Assembly (NCBI GenBank): GCA_947646735.1
Contig: CANTFK010000661.1
Span: 186,001-250,000, forward strand
Length of the DNA: 64,000 bases
Reading direction: 5' to 3'
DNA from: Peronospora farinosa
Lineage: Eukaryota; Oomycota; Peronosporomycetes; Peronosporales; Peronosporaceae
The position numbers and the translations under genes are program-made. Each line of letters opens with the position of its first letter. Position 1 is the stretch's first letter. Below the pieces are notes generated by a model. That model did not search any database. It was given only the letters and a program-made list of their open reading frames with translations, and was not told where the DNA came from. Below, piece after piece: positions 21,680 to 33,945 of the stretch.

Positions 21680-24600
21680 GTGGCAGCCCAACCTTCCAGT
21701 CCTCCTGCGCTACGCGCACGGTTAAATGCCACCACTACGAGTGATGATTCACGTCTGATTATTGTCAGTTTACATGTCGCCGGCGTCCGGCGACCTCTGC
21801 AAGCACTCCTGGACTCAGGAGCAACAAACAATTTCTTTCGTGAATCTTGTTTGTCGATGCTGCCCCCCAGCATTCAGGTCCGTGAGGGACCTGGCCAAGT
21901 CGTCGTCAAGTTGGCTGACGGGAAACCACACCGCGTATCGCGGCGCGAAGTGTCGTTGCCGTATACGTTTGATGGCTTTCGCAGTAATGATGATTTCTTG
22001 GTGATCGCGATGAATTATGCATTCGATTGCATACTGGGCATGCCATGGTTGGCACGTTATAAGCCCCAGATCGACTGGTTAGCCAGATCAGTGAGACGTC
22101 GACGCAAGTTCGATGTCAGTGAAGTGTTTACCCATCTCTTGGTATCTCCAAGTGACTGGCCAAACGTCACAGTCGTGGATCGCGATTCCACGACGTTGGC
22201 GGTGCACAGAGCGAGCGATGGCCCTCTCTGCACTGCTTGTGCTGTTCTTCGGGACACAAGTGACAGTGACTCCTCGCTACAGAGCGAAGAGGACGACGAG
22301 GACGACGCGGTCGAACAGGAGTTCCCGCGCGTCATTAATGCGGTTGAACAGGGGTTCCCGCACGTGGATGCAGTGGTTGAACCGGGGTTCCCATCTGCAC
22401 CTATTGTGGTCGAGCAGGGGCTCCCACAAGGGCATTGTGGCGACGAGCAAGAGCTCGCCAGCGAGTGTGACGTGGACGGACAGGAGTCCTCACGCGAGAG
22501 CATGATGGTCGAACCGGGGTTCCCATCATCACCCACTGTGGTCGAACCGAGGTTCCCACATGGGCATATTGTGGTCGAGCAGGGGCTCCCACACGAGTAC
22601 AACGTGGACGGACAGGAGTCCCCACGCGAGAGCATGATGGTCGAACCGGGGTTCCCATCATCACCCACTGTGGTCGAACCGAGGTTCCCACATGGGCATA
22701 CTGTGGTTGAGCAGGGGCTCCCACGCGGGTTTACGGCGGCCGAGCAGGAGCTCCCGCATCAAGTGTCGACGGTCGAGTTTGGGGTACTCCCTTCCAGTGT
22801 TTCCGGCATCTTGGATGACGACATCCAGTGCCTAGAGGGGGGTGATGGTTTATCACCTGACTGCGGTTCGCCAGCTTCGAGTAGTGACTCGAAGCACGAT
22901 GGGGACAACAGCACCGAGAATTTAGCGTTGGAATGTGTCCACGCTATCGTGTACGTGGAAGGGAGTCCACAAAGGCGCCAATATATCGAGGTCGAGAGTC
23001 CTCCTCGTAATGCGTCTTCCATTACAAGTCTTCCAGGGCTTTCCTGGAAGCATTTCCTACGTGATCTTAAGGGAGGCACTGTGGAACAAGTGTGTCTAAT
23101 CACCAACGAGGTGGTTACCGTGGCAAACGAGGAGCATATGGCGCGTCCTCAAAGCGCTGAGCCGAAGTCTGCGCGTGAAGAAAGGTTTGCATCACAGTCA
23201 TGGGAGGCCCTGCGAGAGTCTGGTAACCCCGTCTACGACATTGCTCGTGAGTATGCAGACGTGTTCCCGGACAAGATCCGGCTGAACTTCCTGCGGACCG
23301 CGGTGTTCGGCACGAGATTGATCTCGTGCCAGGGTCGAAGTATTGTGTGACACGGCAGTGGCCGTTGCCTCGAGATCAAGTCGAAGCTATTGACGCATTC
23401 TTTGAAGGCCGCCGCAAAGCGGGTCATGTGCGGGAGAGTATCTCACCACATTCGAGTCCAACCTTCTGCGTGAAGAAGGCTACGGGAGGCTGGCGGATAG
23501 TGCATGCGTTCAATAAGTTGAATGATGCCACTATTCCTGCGCAAACGCCAATTCCCAGGAAGGACATGGTGCTGAATTCCATGTCAGGTAGTGTCATCTT
23601 CAGTGCCATCGACTTGACCGATGGCTTTTACCAGATTTTGATGCGCCCGAGCGATATCCTACTCACCGCGGTGAGCACCCCGAGTGGCATGTTATGGGAG
23701 TGGCTGGTTATGCCACAAGGGTTGAAGAACGCTCCGGCCACTTTCAATCGCATGGTGTCTCAAGTGTTGAGACCTCTTCGGAACTTTGCCCCAAGTTATT
23801 TTGACGATATCTTCGTCCATAGTCGCGCCGAGGGCAACCTCAACGATGTCCAAGTTCACCTTCAACACCTGAAGCAAGTGTTTCAAGTTATGCGGGACAA
23901 CAAGTTGTACGCGAATCTCAAGAAGTGTGTCTTTTGTGCACCGGAGATTCAGGTGTTAGGTTGCTATGTGAGTAAATCGGGAGTTCGAGCTGATCCAGAG
24001 AAGGTGTCGTCCATCTGTTCTTGGCCCACGCCCAAGAACCCTACGGAGTTGCGCCAGTGGCTCGGCTTGGCTAATTATTTGCACAAGTATACAAAGGATT
24101 ATGCTGGTTCTATCCAGCCTTTGTCGTCACTCTTGAAGAAAGACGCCACGTGGTTGTGGCGTCCCGAGCACCAAGCAGCCTTCGAAGCAGTAAAGAAGAG
24201 CCTAGCGTCAGCGCCAGTCCTGGTCCTACCAGACGATTCCAAGCCGTTCCACGTGGTTTGCGACGCCAGTGATTTTGCAATCGGTTGTGCCCTCATGCAA
24301 TTTGATGATGAGGGCTCGTGAGTTATCAGTCGCGACAGATGAAGCCAGCTGAGAAGAACTATCCGGTTCACGACAAGGAGTTATTAGCGATGCGCTATGC
24401 ACTCATCAAGTTTCGCGTGCATCTCCTTGGTGAAAGTACGTTTGCTTTGTACACCGATCATGCATCGCTGCGCACAGCGATGAAGAGCCCACACCTGTCC
24501 CAACGGATGGCACGATGGCTCTCATTCTTCTCTGAGTACAACTTCGTCGTGCATTACAAGCCAGGCAAGACCAATATTCTCGCTGACGCCTTGTCACGAC

Positions 24601-26992
24601 GTCCCGACTACGATCCTCGGACTGCTCTGAGTCGCCAGGCTACTGATGACGAGGACGATGATGACCGATGTGCAATGTGTGTATCGCTGAACTTAACTCG
24701 GGTTACACCCGAGCCGTGTTTATTTGATGAGATCGTCGCAGCGTACAAGGGTGACTCAGATTATGCAGACATTATCGAGTATCTGCGTGCTCCCAGCGAT
24801 GCTGCACTGGGAGCATTATCCCGTACCAAGCGCGACCATATTCATCGATACAGTTTAGATGGCGATTTGCTTCTGTATAGCATCGACCAATTCGATTCTC
24901 CTCGCACGGTGATTGCCAATGACATGGATTTGCGTGCAAGAATCATTCACGAGTATCACGATGCTCCTGCTGGCGGCCATTTAGGCCGCGAAAAGACTTT
25001 CGCGGCTGTGTCTCGAGACTTCTTCTGGCCCCACATGTATAAGTGGGTACGCAACTGGATCCGAACGTGCGAAATATGCCAGCGTGTGAAGCCATCTCCA
25101 TCGTCACAGGCTCCCTTGCGATCGTTGCCAATTGCAGCAGAGGCCTGGAGATCAGTTTCGATGGACTTTGTCTTCGGGCTTGCGCCCGATAGCCAAGCTC
25201 GAACGGGCATCTTGGTCTTTGTTGACAGATTCAGCAAGATGACACATCTCGTGCCTGTTCACGCTAAGGTCACCGCGACAGAGACCGCGGCGCACTTCAT
25301 CGACGCGGTGTTCCGTCATCATGGCCTTCCAGAAAACATTGTTTCGGACCGTGATCCGCGATTTACGTCCGCATTTTGGACATCACTTTTCGAGCTCCTC
25401 GGGACAAAACTGCTGATGTCGACGGCAGCCCATCCGGAAACGGATGGGCAGACCGAGCGCGTGAACCGAGTCCTCGAAGATGTTCTTCGGAGTTATGCTA
25501 CGTCATTTACAAGTTGGAGTGCATTTTTACCACTCGCTGAGTTCGCACTCAACAACGCCGTACACGCGTCAACAGGGTTGACGCCATTTTTTGTAAATTC
25601 GGCTCGTCACCCTCGTGTTCCTACTGTCCTGGCCGTGGGGCGACCCACAACACCTAGTGGCTCCACTCTGGGGGGGATAAAGGTGATAAACAAGGATCGA
25701 GTGCAGCTCACGGTATTTTGAGCGCGAATGCAGTAACACGATCCAAGGCAAAGACGGCCATTTTGACGCCATCAGACGTGGCGTCCCCATTAGCTCGATG
25801 GACTGCGCAGACATTGATTGACCCGTCTTCGGTTAAACGTTCCCCTACTGCCAACTACGCGCCGATTGAGTCGGCGCGACCAATTGATGACATGGCCGTG
25901 TCGGAATTTATACTCCAACGTCAAGCCATCACCAGGTTTGTACGCGACGCACTACAAACTGCTGTAGACCAACAGAAGGAGAACGCTGACAAACATGGAA
26001 GAAAGAACATGAGCAAGTTTGAGAAAGGTGACCGTGTATTATTATCGACGGAAGGTTTAAGGGATTCTGCGGTCACTAATCTGGGCGCGAGTAAACTCGC
26101 GCCGCGCTTCATCGGTCCATTCAAGGTTCTGAAGGCAATTGGCGACGCTTATACACTCGACGTCCCCTCTTCACTGCGACTCCACCCGACATTCTATGTC
26201 GGGCGGCTGAAGGAATATTGTCCGGCTACGCTTCACGGTTTGGCTCCGACGCCGGCTTCAGGGGTTCGTAAGTCGAACGGCCTTCCCGTCGCGCTCGACG
26301 CGCCGATGACATGGGGCGGGGTCTCGATCCCGTCTGAACCTGACCAAGCATCTGGCGCTCCAGAATCCTTATCCGCTCGAGCAGTTCACGGTTCGACTGC
26401 CGGGTCTCACTCGAAGTCTTCTCCGCCTGGGCAGCACGTTCACTGGCAGCCTCAGCCTCCAGCCGAGCATCGGCAGCTATATTCACGGCCTGATCAACAT
26501 CGTCCTGAGCAACCAGGACGCCAGCTCTACCACCGCGAGGGCCCTCCTCCGCTTGTTGACGCGGAGGGACAGGTGCGCTGGATTGTAGACCGCATTGTGG
26601 GTCACGAGGACCCTCCACAACCATTACTGCAGTCGGCTCATGAGAAGCGTGCGGTTCCATCCGTGCGTAGGTACCGAGTACGTTGGCTTGGATTCCCTCC
26701 CGAGCAGGATACATGGGAACCACGTTCCTCGCTCCTTCGTGACGTTCCAGATGTGGTTCTGTCGTATGAAGCCACGAAGTCGGACTATTCCAAGGCGGGC
26801 GAGCACGCGAACGCTCTCGTGACAAACGAGAGCGGTAAGGAGATTCACGTTGTCGCGAACGAGAACGATGCTGTGAACGAGAACGATGTCGCGAACGAGA
26901 ACGATGCTGTGAACGAGAACGTCGTGGTGAATACACTTTATCACAATTGCGAGGCGAGAATCGCGAAGTTCCTCTCGATTGGCGAGCCATAA
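21680..26992 (+). pseudogene. pol: T1 copy B pol, three frameshifts
   Basis: Same domains as copy A but split into four frames: 21680-23350, 23326-24321, 24318-25721 and 25718-26992. Breaks are a single C lost at about 23278 (between protease and RT), 10 bases lost at about 24316 (RNase H, after MQFDDEG) and one G lost in a G run at about 25670 (after the integrase core). The last two are shared with copy C; the first is unique. Otherwise it is nearly identical to A and C. Catalytic residues outside the breaks are kept (YFDD; integrase Asp in SMDFVFG). Confidence 0.88.
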
Positions 26993-27274
26993 CTGGAAGC
27001 TGCTACCATCCTTGAGCATCCGATTCCAACGTTGGATGAAGGCGCACCAAGAACGTTGTAGAGCTTCATGCTCGATTCCATCAAGACCTTTCCCGCGCAG
27101 TTTTCGAAATCGGCGGAAGTATTCCCGCATCATGTCCAGTGAGTCCGGAGCGTGAGCTCCGGACAAGTCGTACAGCGACCAAGGTATGAGCTGCCGCGCC
27201 ATGATGCTGGTTGATGCATTCCCGCTGATGTATCTTGGGCGTCCTGCTGGATTGGGTTCTGGGTCTCCGGACAT
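26226..27274 (-). pseudogene. T1 copy B antisense gene, broken by the same deletion as copy A
   Basis: Same two-frame structure and same missing 334 bp as copy A, so A and B share this event. It also has scattered substitutions (for example MLKDGSS for MLEDGSS). Confidence 0.7.
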
Positions 27275-27340
27275 TGCTTATTCGTTTGTGGGCGAAGGGT
27301 TTTCGACAGTTGAGCACTCACGGTTGGTGAGTGCTGTCAT

Positions 27341-27353
27341 GAGAAGGGGGTGA
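27341..27353 (+). other. T1 polypurine tract, copy B
   Basis: GAGAAGGGGGTGA directly before LTR 3. Confidence 0.75.
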
Positions 27354-27695
27354 TGTAATGGGCTACATTACACATATAGCATTAACACAAATAAACAATT
27401 ACATATGTAGGCAGGTGCTGGGTCCGAATAGCGGGCACAGCGTGGTAATTTATTATTGGTTTATTATTGGGCCTAAAGTCCCCAATATGGACCAATGATA
27501 AATCAACCTGAAATTGTGTGGTTTCCGAAAGGCGGGAACACTGTCGTATTTATTACGACTAAAATCTTCGTAATTAGTACGAATTAAAACCAAAATAAAA
27601 ATCAGAGTTAAATTTACTTAATACCTAATACTCGGGCTTGAGTCTTCCTCAAGCGCACGTGTAAGCTAGTGACGGTACGTTCTAGCCCCGTTACA
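27354..27695 (+). repeat. T1 LTR 3
   Basis: 342 bp, shared by copies B and C. It carries the same T at offset 69 as LTR 2. Confidence 0.92.
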
Positions 27696-27939
27696 CGTCG
27701 GGTGACCGGCGACGTGTCTTTCATCATAAAGGTGACGCTCGCACCGGGCGTCCAATGGTTTGCTTTCGTTGTCTCAAGCCAGGACATCGCGCGGCAGAGT
27801 GCCGTGCGCCAGCCCCATTATCGGTGCAAGTAGTGGACGCCCATCATGAGGGTGCTGTACCGGCCGCACGTCCAAAAAACGGTCGGGACCAGTAGGTGCA
27901 GGGCGCCCTACTGGTTGGAACGGAGGTCCGGGTCCCCCG

Positions 27940-30900
27940 GTGGCAGCCCAACCTTCCAGTCCTCCTGCGCTACGCGCACGGTTAAATGCCACCACTACGA
28001 GTGATGATTCACGTCTGATTATTGTCAGTTTACATGTCGCCGGCGTCCGGCGACCTCTGCAAGCACTCCTGGACTCAGGAGCAACAAACAATTTCTTTCG
28101 TGAATCTTGTTTGTCGATGCTGCCCCCCAGCATTCAGGTCCGTGAGGGACCTGGCCAAGTCGTCGTCAAGTTGGCTGACGGGAAACCACACCGCGTATCG
28201 CGGCGCGAAGTGTCGTTGCCGTATACGTTTGATGGCTTTCGCAGTAATGATGATTTCTTGGTGATCGCGATGAATTATGCATTCGATTGCATACTGGGCA
28301 TGCCATGGTTGGCACGTTATAAGCCCCAGATCGACTGGTTAGCCAGATCAGTGAGACGTCGACGCAAGTTCGATGTCAGTGAAGTGTTTACCCATCTCTT
28401 GGTATCTCCAAGTGACTGGCCAAACGTCACAGTCGTGGATCGCGATTCCACGACGTTGGCGGTGCACAGAGCGAGCGATGGCCCTCTCTGCACTGCTTGT
28501 GCTGTTCTTCGGGACACAAGTGACAGTGACTCCTCGCTACAGAGCGAAGAGGACGACGAGGACGACGCGGTCGAACAGGAGTTCCCGCGCGTCATTAATG
28601 CGGTTGAACAGGGGTTCCCGCACGTGGATGCAGTGGTTGAACCGGGGTTCCCATCTGCACCTATTGTGGTCGAGCAGGGGCTCCCACAAGGGCATTGTGG
28701 CGACGAGCAAGAGCTCGCCAGCGAGTGTGACGTGGACGGACAGGAGTCCTCACGCGAGAGCATGATGGTCGAACCGGGGTTCCCATCATCACCCACTGTG
28801 GTCGAACCGAGGTTCCCACATGGGCATATTGTGGTCGAGCAGGGGCTCCCACACGAGTACAACGTGGACGGACAGGAGTCCCCACGCGAGAGCATGATGG
28901 TCGAACCGGGGTTCCCATCATCACCCACTGTGGTCGAACCGAGGTTCCCACATGGGCATACTGTGGTTGAGCAGGGGCTCCCACGCGGGTTTACGGCGGC
29001 CGAGCAGGAGCTCCCGCATCAAGTGTCGACGGTCGAGTTTGGGGTACTCCCTTCCAGTGTTTCCGGCATCTTGGATGACGACATCCAGTGCCTAGAGGGG
29101 GGTGATGGTTTATCACCTGACTGCGGTTCGCCAGCTTCGAGTAGTGACTCGAAGCACGATGGGGACAACAGCACCGAGAATTTAGCGTTGGAATGTGTCC
29201 ACGCTATCGTGTACGTGGAAGGGAGTCCACAAAGGCGCCAATATATCGAGGTCGAGAGTCCTCCTCGTAATGCGTCTTCCATTACAAGTCTTCCAGGGCT
29301 TTCCTGGAAGCATTTCCTACGTGACCTTAAGGGAGGCACTGTGGAACAAGTGTGTCTAATCACCAACGAGGTGGTTACCGTGGCAAACGAGGAGCATATG
29401 GCGCGTCCTCAAAGCGCTGAGCCGAAGTCTGCGCGTGAAGAAAGGTTTGCATCACAGTCATGGGAGGCCCTGCGAGAGTCTGGTAACCCCGTCTACGACA
29501 TTGCTCGTGAGTATGCAGACGTGTTCCCGGACAAGATCCCGGCTGAACTTCCTGCGGACCGCGGTGTTCGGCACGAGATTGATCTCGTGCCAGGGTCGAA
29601 GTATTGTGTGACACGGCAGTGGCCGTTGCCTCGAGATCAAGTCGAAGTTATTGACGCATTCTTTGAAGGCCGCCGCAAAGCGGGTCATGTGCGGGAGAGT
29701 ATCTCACCACATTCGAGTCCAACCTTCTGCGTGAAGAAGGCTACGGGAGGCTGGCGGATAGTGCATGCGTTCAATAAGTTGAATGATGCCACTATTCCTG
29801 CGCAAACGCCAATTCCCAGGAAGGACATGGTGCTGAATTCCATGTCAGGTAGTGTCATCTTCAGTGCCATCGACTTGACCGATGGCTTTTACCAGATTTT
29901 GATGCGCCCGAGCGATATCCTACTCACCGCGGTGAGCACCCCGAGTGGCATGTTATGGGAGTGGCTGGTTATGCCACAAGGGTTGAAGAACGCTCCGGCC
30001 ACTTTCAATCGCATGGTGTCTCAAGTGTTGAGACCTCTTCGGAACTTTGCCCCAAGTTATTTTGACGATATCTTCGTCCATAGTCGCGCCGAGGGCAACC
30101 TCAACGATGTCCAAGTTCACCTTCAACACCTGAAGCAAGTGTTTCAAGTTATGCGGGACAACAAGTTGTACGCGAATCTCAAGAAGTGTGTCTTTTGTGC
30201 ACCGGAGATTCAGGTGTTAGGTTGCTATGTGAGTAAATCGGGAGTTCGAGCTGATCCAGAGAAGGTGTCGTCCATCTGTTCTTGGCCCACGCCCAAGAAC
30301 CCTACGGAGTTGCGCCAGTGGCTCGGCTTGGCTAATTATTTGCACAAGTATACAAAGGATTATGCTGGTTCTATCCAGCCTTTGTCGTCACTCTTGAAGA
30401 AAGACGCCACGTGGTTGTGGCGTCCCGAGCACCAAGCAGCCTTCGAAGCAGTAAAGAAGAGCCTAGCGTCAGCGCCAGTCCTGGTCCTACCAGACGATTC
30501 CAAGCCGTTCCACGTGGTTTGCGACGCCAGTGATTTTGCAATCGGTTGTGCCCTCATGCAATTTGATGATGAGGGCTCGTGAGTTATCAGTCGCGACAGA
30601 TGAAGCCAGCTGAGAAGAACTATCCGGTTCACGACAAGGAGTTATTAGCGATGCGCTATGCACTCATCAAGTTTCGCGTGCATCTCCTTGGTGAAAGTAC
30701 GTTTGCTTTGTACACCGATCATGCATCGCTGCGCACAGCGATGAAGAGCCCACACCTGTCCCAACGGATGGCACGATGGCTCTCATTCTTCTCTGAGTAC
30801 AACTTCGTCGTGCATTACAAGCCAGGCAAGACCAATATTCTCGCTGACGCCTTGTCACGACGTCCCGACTACGATCCTCGGACTGCGCTTAGTCGTCAGG

Positions 30901-33328
30901 CGACTGATGACGAGGATGATTATGATCGATGTGCGATGTGTATATCGCTGAACCTAACTCGGGTCACACCCGAGCTGTGTTTATTCGACGAGATTGTAGG
31001 AGCGTACAAGAACTATTCAGATTACGCAGACATTATCGAGTATCTGCGTGCTCCCAGCGATGCTGCACTGGGAGCATTATCCCGTACCAAGCGCGACCAT
31101 ATTCATCGATACAGTTTAGATGGCGATTTGCTTCTGTATAGCATCGACCAATTCGATGCTCCTCGCACGGTGATTGCCAATGACATGGATTTGCGTGCGA
31201 GAATCATTCACGAGTATCACGATGCTCCTGCTGGCGGTCATTTAGGTCGCGAAAAGACTTTCGCGGCTGTGTCTCGAGACTTCTTCTGGCCCCACATGTA
31301 TAAGTGGGTACGCAACTGGATCCGAACGTGCGAAATATGCCAGCGTGTGAAGCCATCTCCATCGTCACAGGCTCCCTTGCGATCGTTGCCAATTGCAGCA
31401 GAGGCCTGGAGATCAGTTTCGATGGAATTTATCTTCGGGCTTGCGCCCGATAGCCAAGCTCGAACGGGCATCTTGGTCTTTGTCGACAGATTCAGCAAGA
31501 TGACACATCTCGTGCCTGTTCACGCTAAGGTCACCGCGACAGAGACCGCGGCGCACTTCATCGACGCGGTGTTCCGTCATCATGGCCTTCCAGAAAACAT
31601 TGTTTCGGACCGTGATCCGCGATTTACGTCCGCATTTTGGACATCACTTTTCGAGCTCCTCGGGACAAAACTGCTGATGTCGACGGCAGCCCATCCGGAA
31701 ACGGATGGGCAGACCGAGCGCGTGAACCGAGTCCTCGAAGATGTTCTTCGGAGTTATGCTACGTCATTTACAAGTTGGAGTGCATTTTTACCACTCGCTG
31801 AGTTCGCACTCAACAACGCCGTACACGCGTCAACAGGGTTGACGCCATTTTTTGTAAATTCGGCTCGTCACCCTCGTGTTCCTACTGTCCTGGCCGTGGG
31901 GCGACCCACAACACCTAGTGGCTCCACTCTGGGGGGGATAAAGGTGATAAACAAGGATCGAGTGCAGCTCACGGTATTTTGAGCGCGAATGCAGTAACAC
32001 GATCCAAGGCAAAGACGGCCATTTTGACGCCATCAGACGTGGCGTCCCCATTAGCTCGATGGACTGCGCAGACATTGATTGACCCGTCTTCGGTTAAACG
32101 TTCCCCTACTGCCAACTACGCGCCGATTGAGTCGGCGCGACCAATTGATGACATGGCCGTGTCGGAATTTATACTCCAACGTCAAGCCATCACCAGGTTT
32201 GTACGCGACGCACTACAAACTGCTGTAGACCAACAGAAGGAGAACGCTGACAAACATGGAAGAAAGAACATGAGCAAGTTTGAGAAAGGTGACCGTGTAT
32301 TATTATCGACGGAAGGTTTAAGGGATTCTGCGGTCACTAATCTGGGCGCGAGTAAACTCGCGCCGCGCTTCATCGGTCCATTCAAGGTTCTGAAGGCAAT
32401 TGGCGACGCTTATACACTCGACGTCCCCTCTTCACTGCGACTCCACCCGACATTCTATGTCGGGCGGCTGAAGGAATATTGTCCGGCTACGCTTCACGGT
32501 TTGGCTCCGACGCCGGCTTCAGGGGTTCGTAAGTCGAACGGCCTTCCCGTCGCGCTCGACGCGCCGATGACATGGGGCGGGGTCTCGATCCCGTCTGAAC
32601 CTGACCAAGCATCTGGCGCTCCAGAATCCTTATCCGCTCGAGCAGTTCACGGTTCGACTGCCGGGTCTCACTCGAAGTCTTCTCCGCCTGGGCAGCACGT
32701 TCACTGGCAGCCTCAGCCTCCAGCCGAGCATCGGCAGCTATATTCACGGCCTGATCAACATCGTCCTGAGCAACCAGGACGCCAGCTCTACCACCGCGAG
32801 GGCCCTCCTCCGCTTGTTGATGCGGAGGGACAGGTGCGCTGGATTGTAGACCGCATTGTGGGTCACGAGGACCCTCCACAACCATTACTGCAGTCGGCTC
32901 ATGAGAAGCGTGCGGTTCCATCCGTGCGTAGGTACCGAGTACGTTGGCTTGGATTCCCTCCCGAGCAGGATACATGGGAACCACGTTCCTCGCTCCTTCG
33001 TGACGTTCCAGATGTGGTTCTGTCGTATGAAGCCACGAAGTCGGACTATTCCAAGGCGGGCGAGCACGCGAACGCTCTCGTGACAAACGAGAGCGGTAAG
33101 GAGATTCACGTTGTCGCGAACGAGAACGATGCTGTGAACGAGAACGATGTCGCGAACGAGAACGACGCCGTGAACGAGAACGTCGCGGTGAATACATATC
33201 ACGATTGCGAGGCGAGAATCGCGAAGCAGGACGGACAAGCGAACGTGTCGCTGCCCTGCGCTGATGATCCCGCGGAGATTGACTCCGCTGTCGCGAGTGG
33301 TGCTGCCATCGAGGCGCACCACGAATAA
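27940..33328 (+). pseudogene. pol: T1 copy C pol, two frameshifts and a changed integrase catalytic residue
   Basis: Frames are 27940-30582, 30579-31982 and 31979-33328. It shares with copy B the 10-base loss in RNase H (about 30577) and the lost G (about 31931) but keeps the C that B lost. In the integrase the first catalytic Asp (SMDF in A and B) is Glu (SMEF, about 31425), so integration would fail even if the frame were rejoined. A patch from about 30885 to 31440 is unusually divergent from A and B. The 3' end is longer and includes the 334 bp missing from A and B, so the pol frame ends with a different tail after the NEND repeats. Confidence 0.85.
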
Positions 33329-33866
33329 CTGCGCTTCTCCGTTCGCTGAGACTTCGCTCATACTTTGCAATCCAACTTCGTTCGCGATCACTGAGTGGAC
33401 ACTCAGCGATGTGTCGTCGCCATTCGTCATGAGTTGGGCGTGGAGTCGAGTCACAAAATTGGCATCCTTCATTGACATGGACGAAGCAGAGACGGTCCTC
33501 ATTCCAAGCATCCTCACACACTCTTTCGCGTAGCGCGCCGATGGAGTGATCGGCGCGAAGTTCCTCTCGATTGGCGAGCCATAACTGGAAGCTGCTACCA
33601 TCCTCGAGCATCCGATTCCAACGTTGGATGAAGGCGCACCAAGAACGTTGTAGAGCTTCATGCTCGATTCCATCAAGACCTTTCCCGCGCAGTTTTCGAA
33701 ATCGGCGGAAGTATTCCCGCATCATGTCCAGTGAGTCCGGAGCGTGAGCTCCGGACAAGTCGTACAGCGACCAAGGTATGAGCTGCCGCGCCATGATGCT
33801 GGTTGATGCATTCCCGCTGATGTATCTTGGGCGTCCTGCTGGATTGGGTTCTGGGTCTCCGGACAT
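32487..33866 (-). CDS. T1 copy C antisense gene: zinc-finger-like, SR-rich, coiled-coil protein (intact, 459 aa)
   Basis: One uninterrupted minus-strand frame that starts 80 bp inside LTR 4 and runs back over the 3' end of pol, overlapping it by about 840 bp in opposite direction. Residues about 30-125 look globular and helical ([49 protein letters not shown]). At about 130-155 is a C-x2-C-x13-H-x3-C arrangement (CQFC ... RRHIAEC). At about 205-255 is an SR-rich tract ([15 protein letters not shown]). At about 375-430 is a heptad-rich coiled coil ([32 protein letters not shown]). The opposite strand over the coiled coil encodes only a low-complexity Pro/Gln linker, which argues that the antisense reading is the constrained one there. 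RNA binding or a Gag-like role is inference; no family was recognised. Transcription would have to start in or next to the LTR. Confidence 0.62.
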   Translation of the reverse strand: MSGDPEPNPAGRPRYISGNASTSIMARQLIPWSLYDLSGAHAPDSLDMMREYFRRFRKLRGKGLDGIEHEALQRSWCAFIQRWNRMLEDGSSFQLWLANREELRADHSIGALRERVCEDAWNEDRLCFVHVNEGCQFCDSTPRPTHDEWRRHIAECPLSDRERSWIAKYERSLSERRSAVIRGAPRWQHHSRQRSQSPRDHQRRAATRSLVRPASRFSPRNRDMYSPRRSRSRRRSRSRHRSRSQHRSRSRQRESPYRSRLSRERSRARPPWNSPTSWLHTTEPHLERHEGARNVVPMYPAREGIQANVLGTYARMEPHASHEPTAVMVVEGPRDPQCGLQSSAPVPPHQQAEEGPRGGRAGVLVAQDDVDQAVNIAADARLEAEAASERAAQAEKTSSETRQSNRELLERIRILERQMLGQVQTGSRPRPMSSARRARREGRSTYEPLKPASEPNREA

Positions 33867-33932
33867 TGCTTATTCGTTTGTGGGCGAAGGGTTTTCGACA
33901 GTTGAGCACTCACGGTTGGTGAGTGCTGTCAT

Positions 33933-33945
33933 GAGAAGGGGGTGA
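33933..33945 (+). other. T1 polypurine tract, copy C
   Basis: GAGAAGGGGGTGA directly before LTR 4. Confidence 0.75.
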
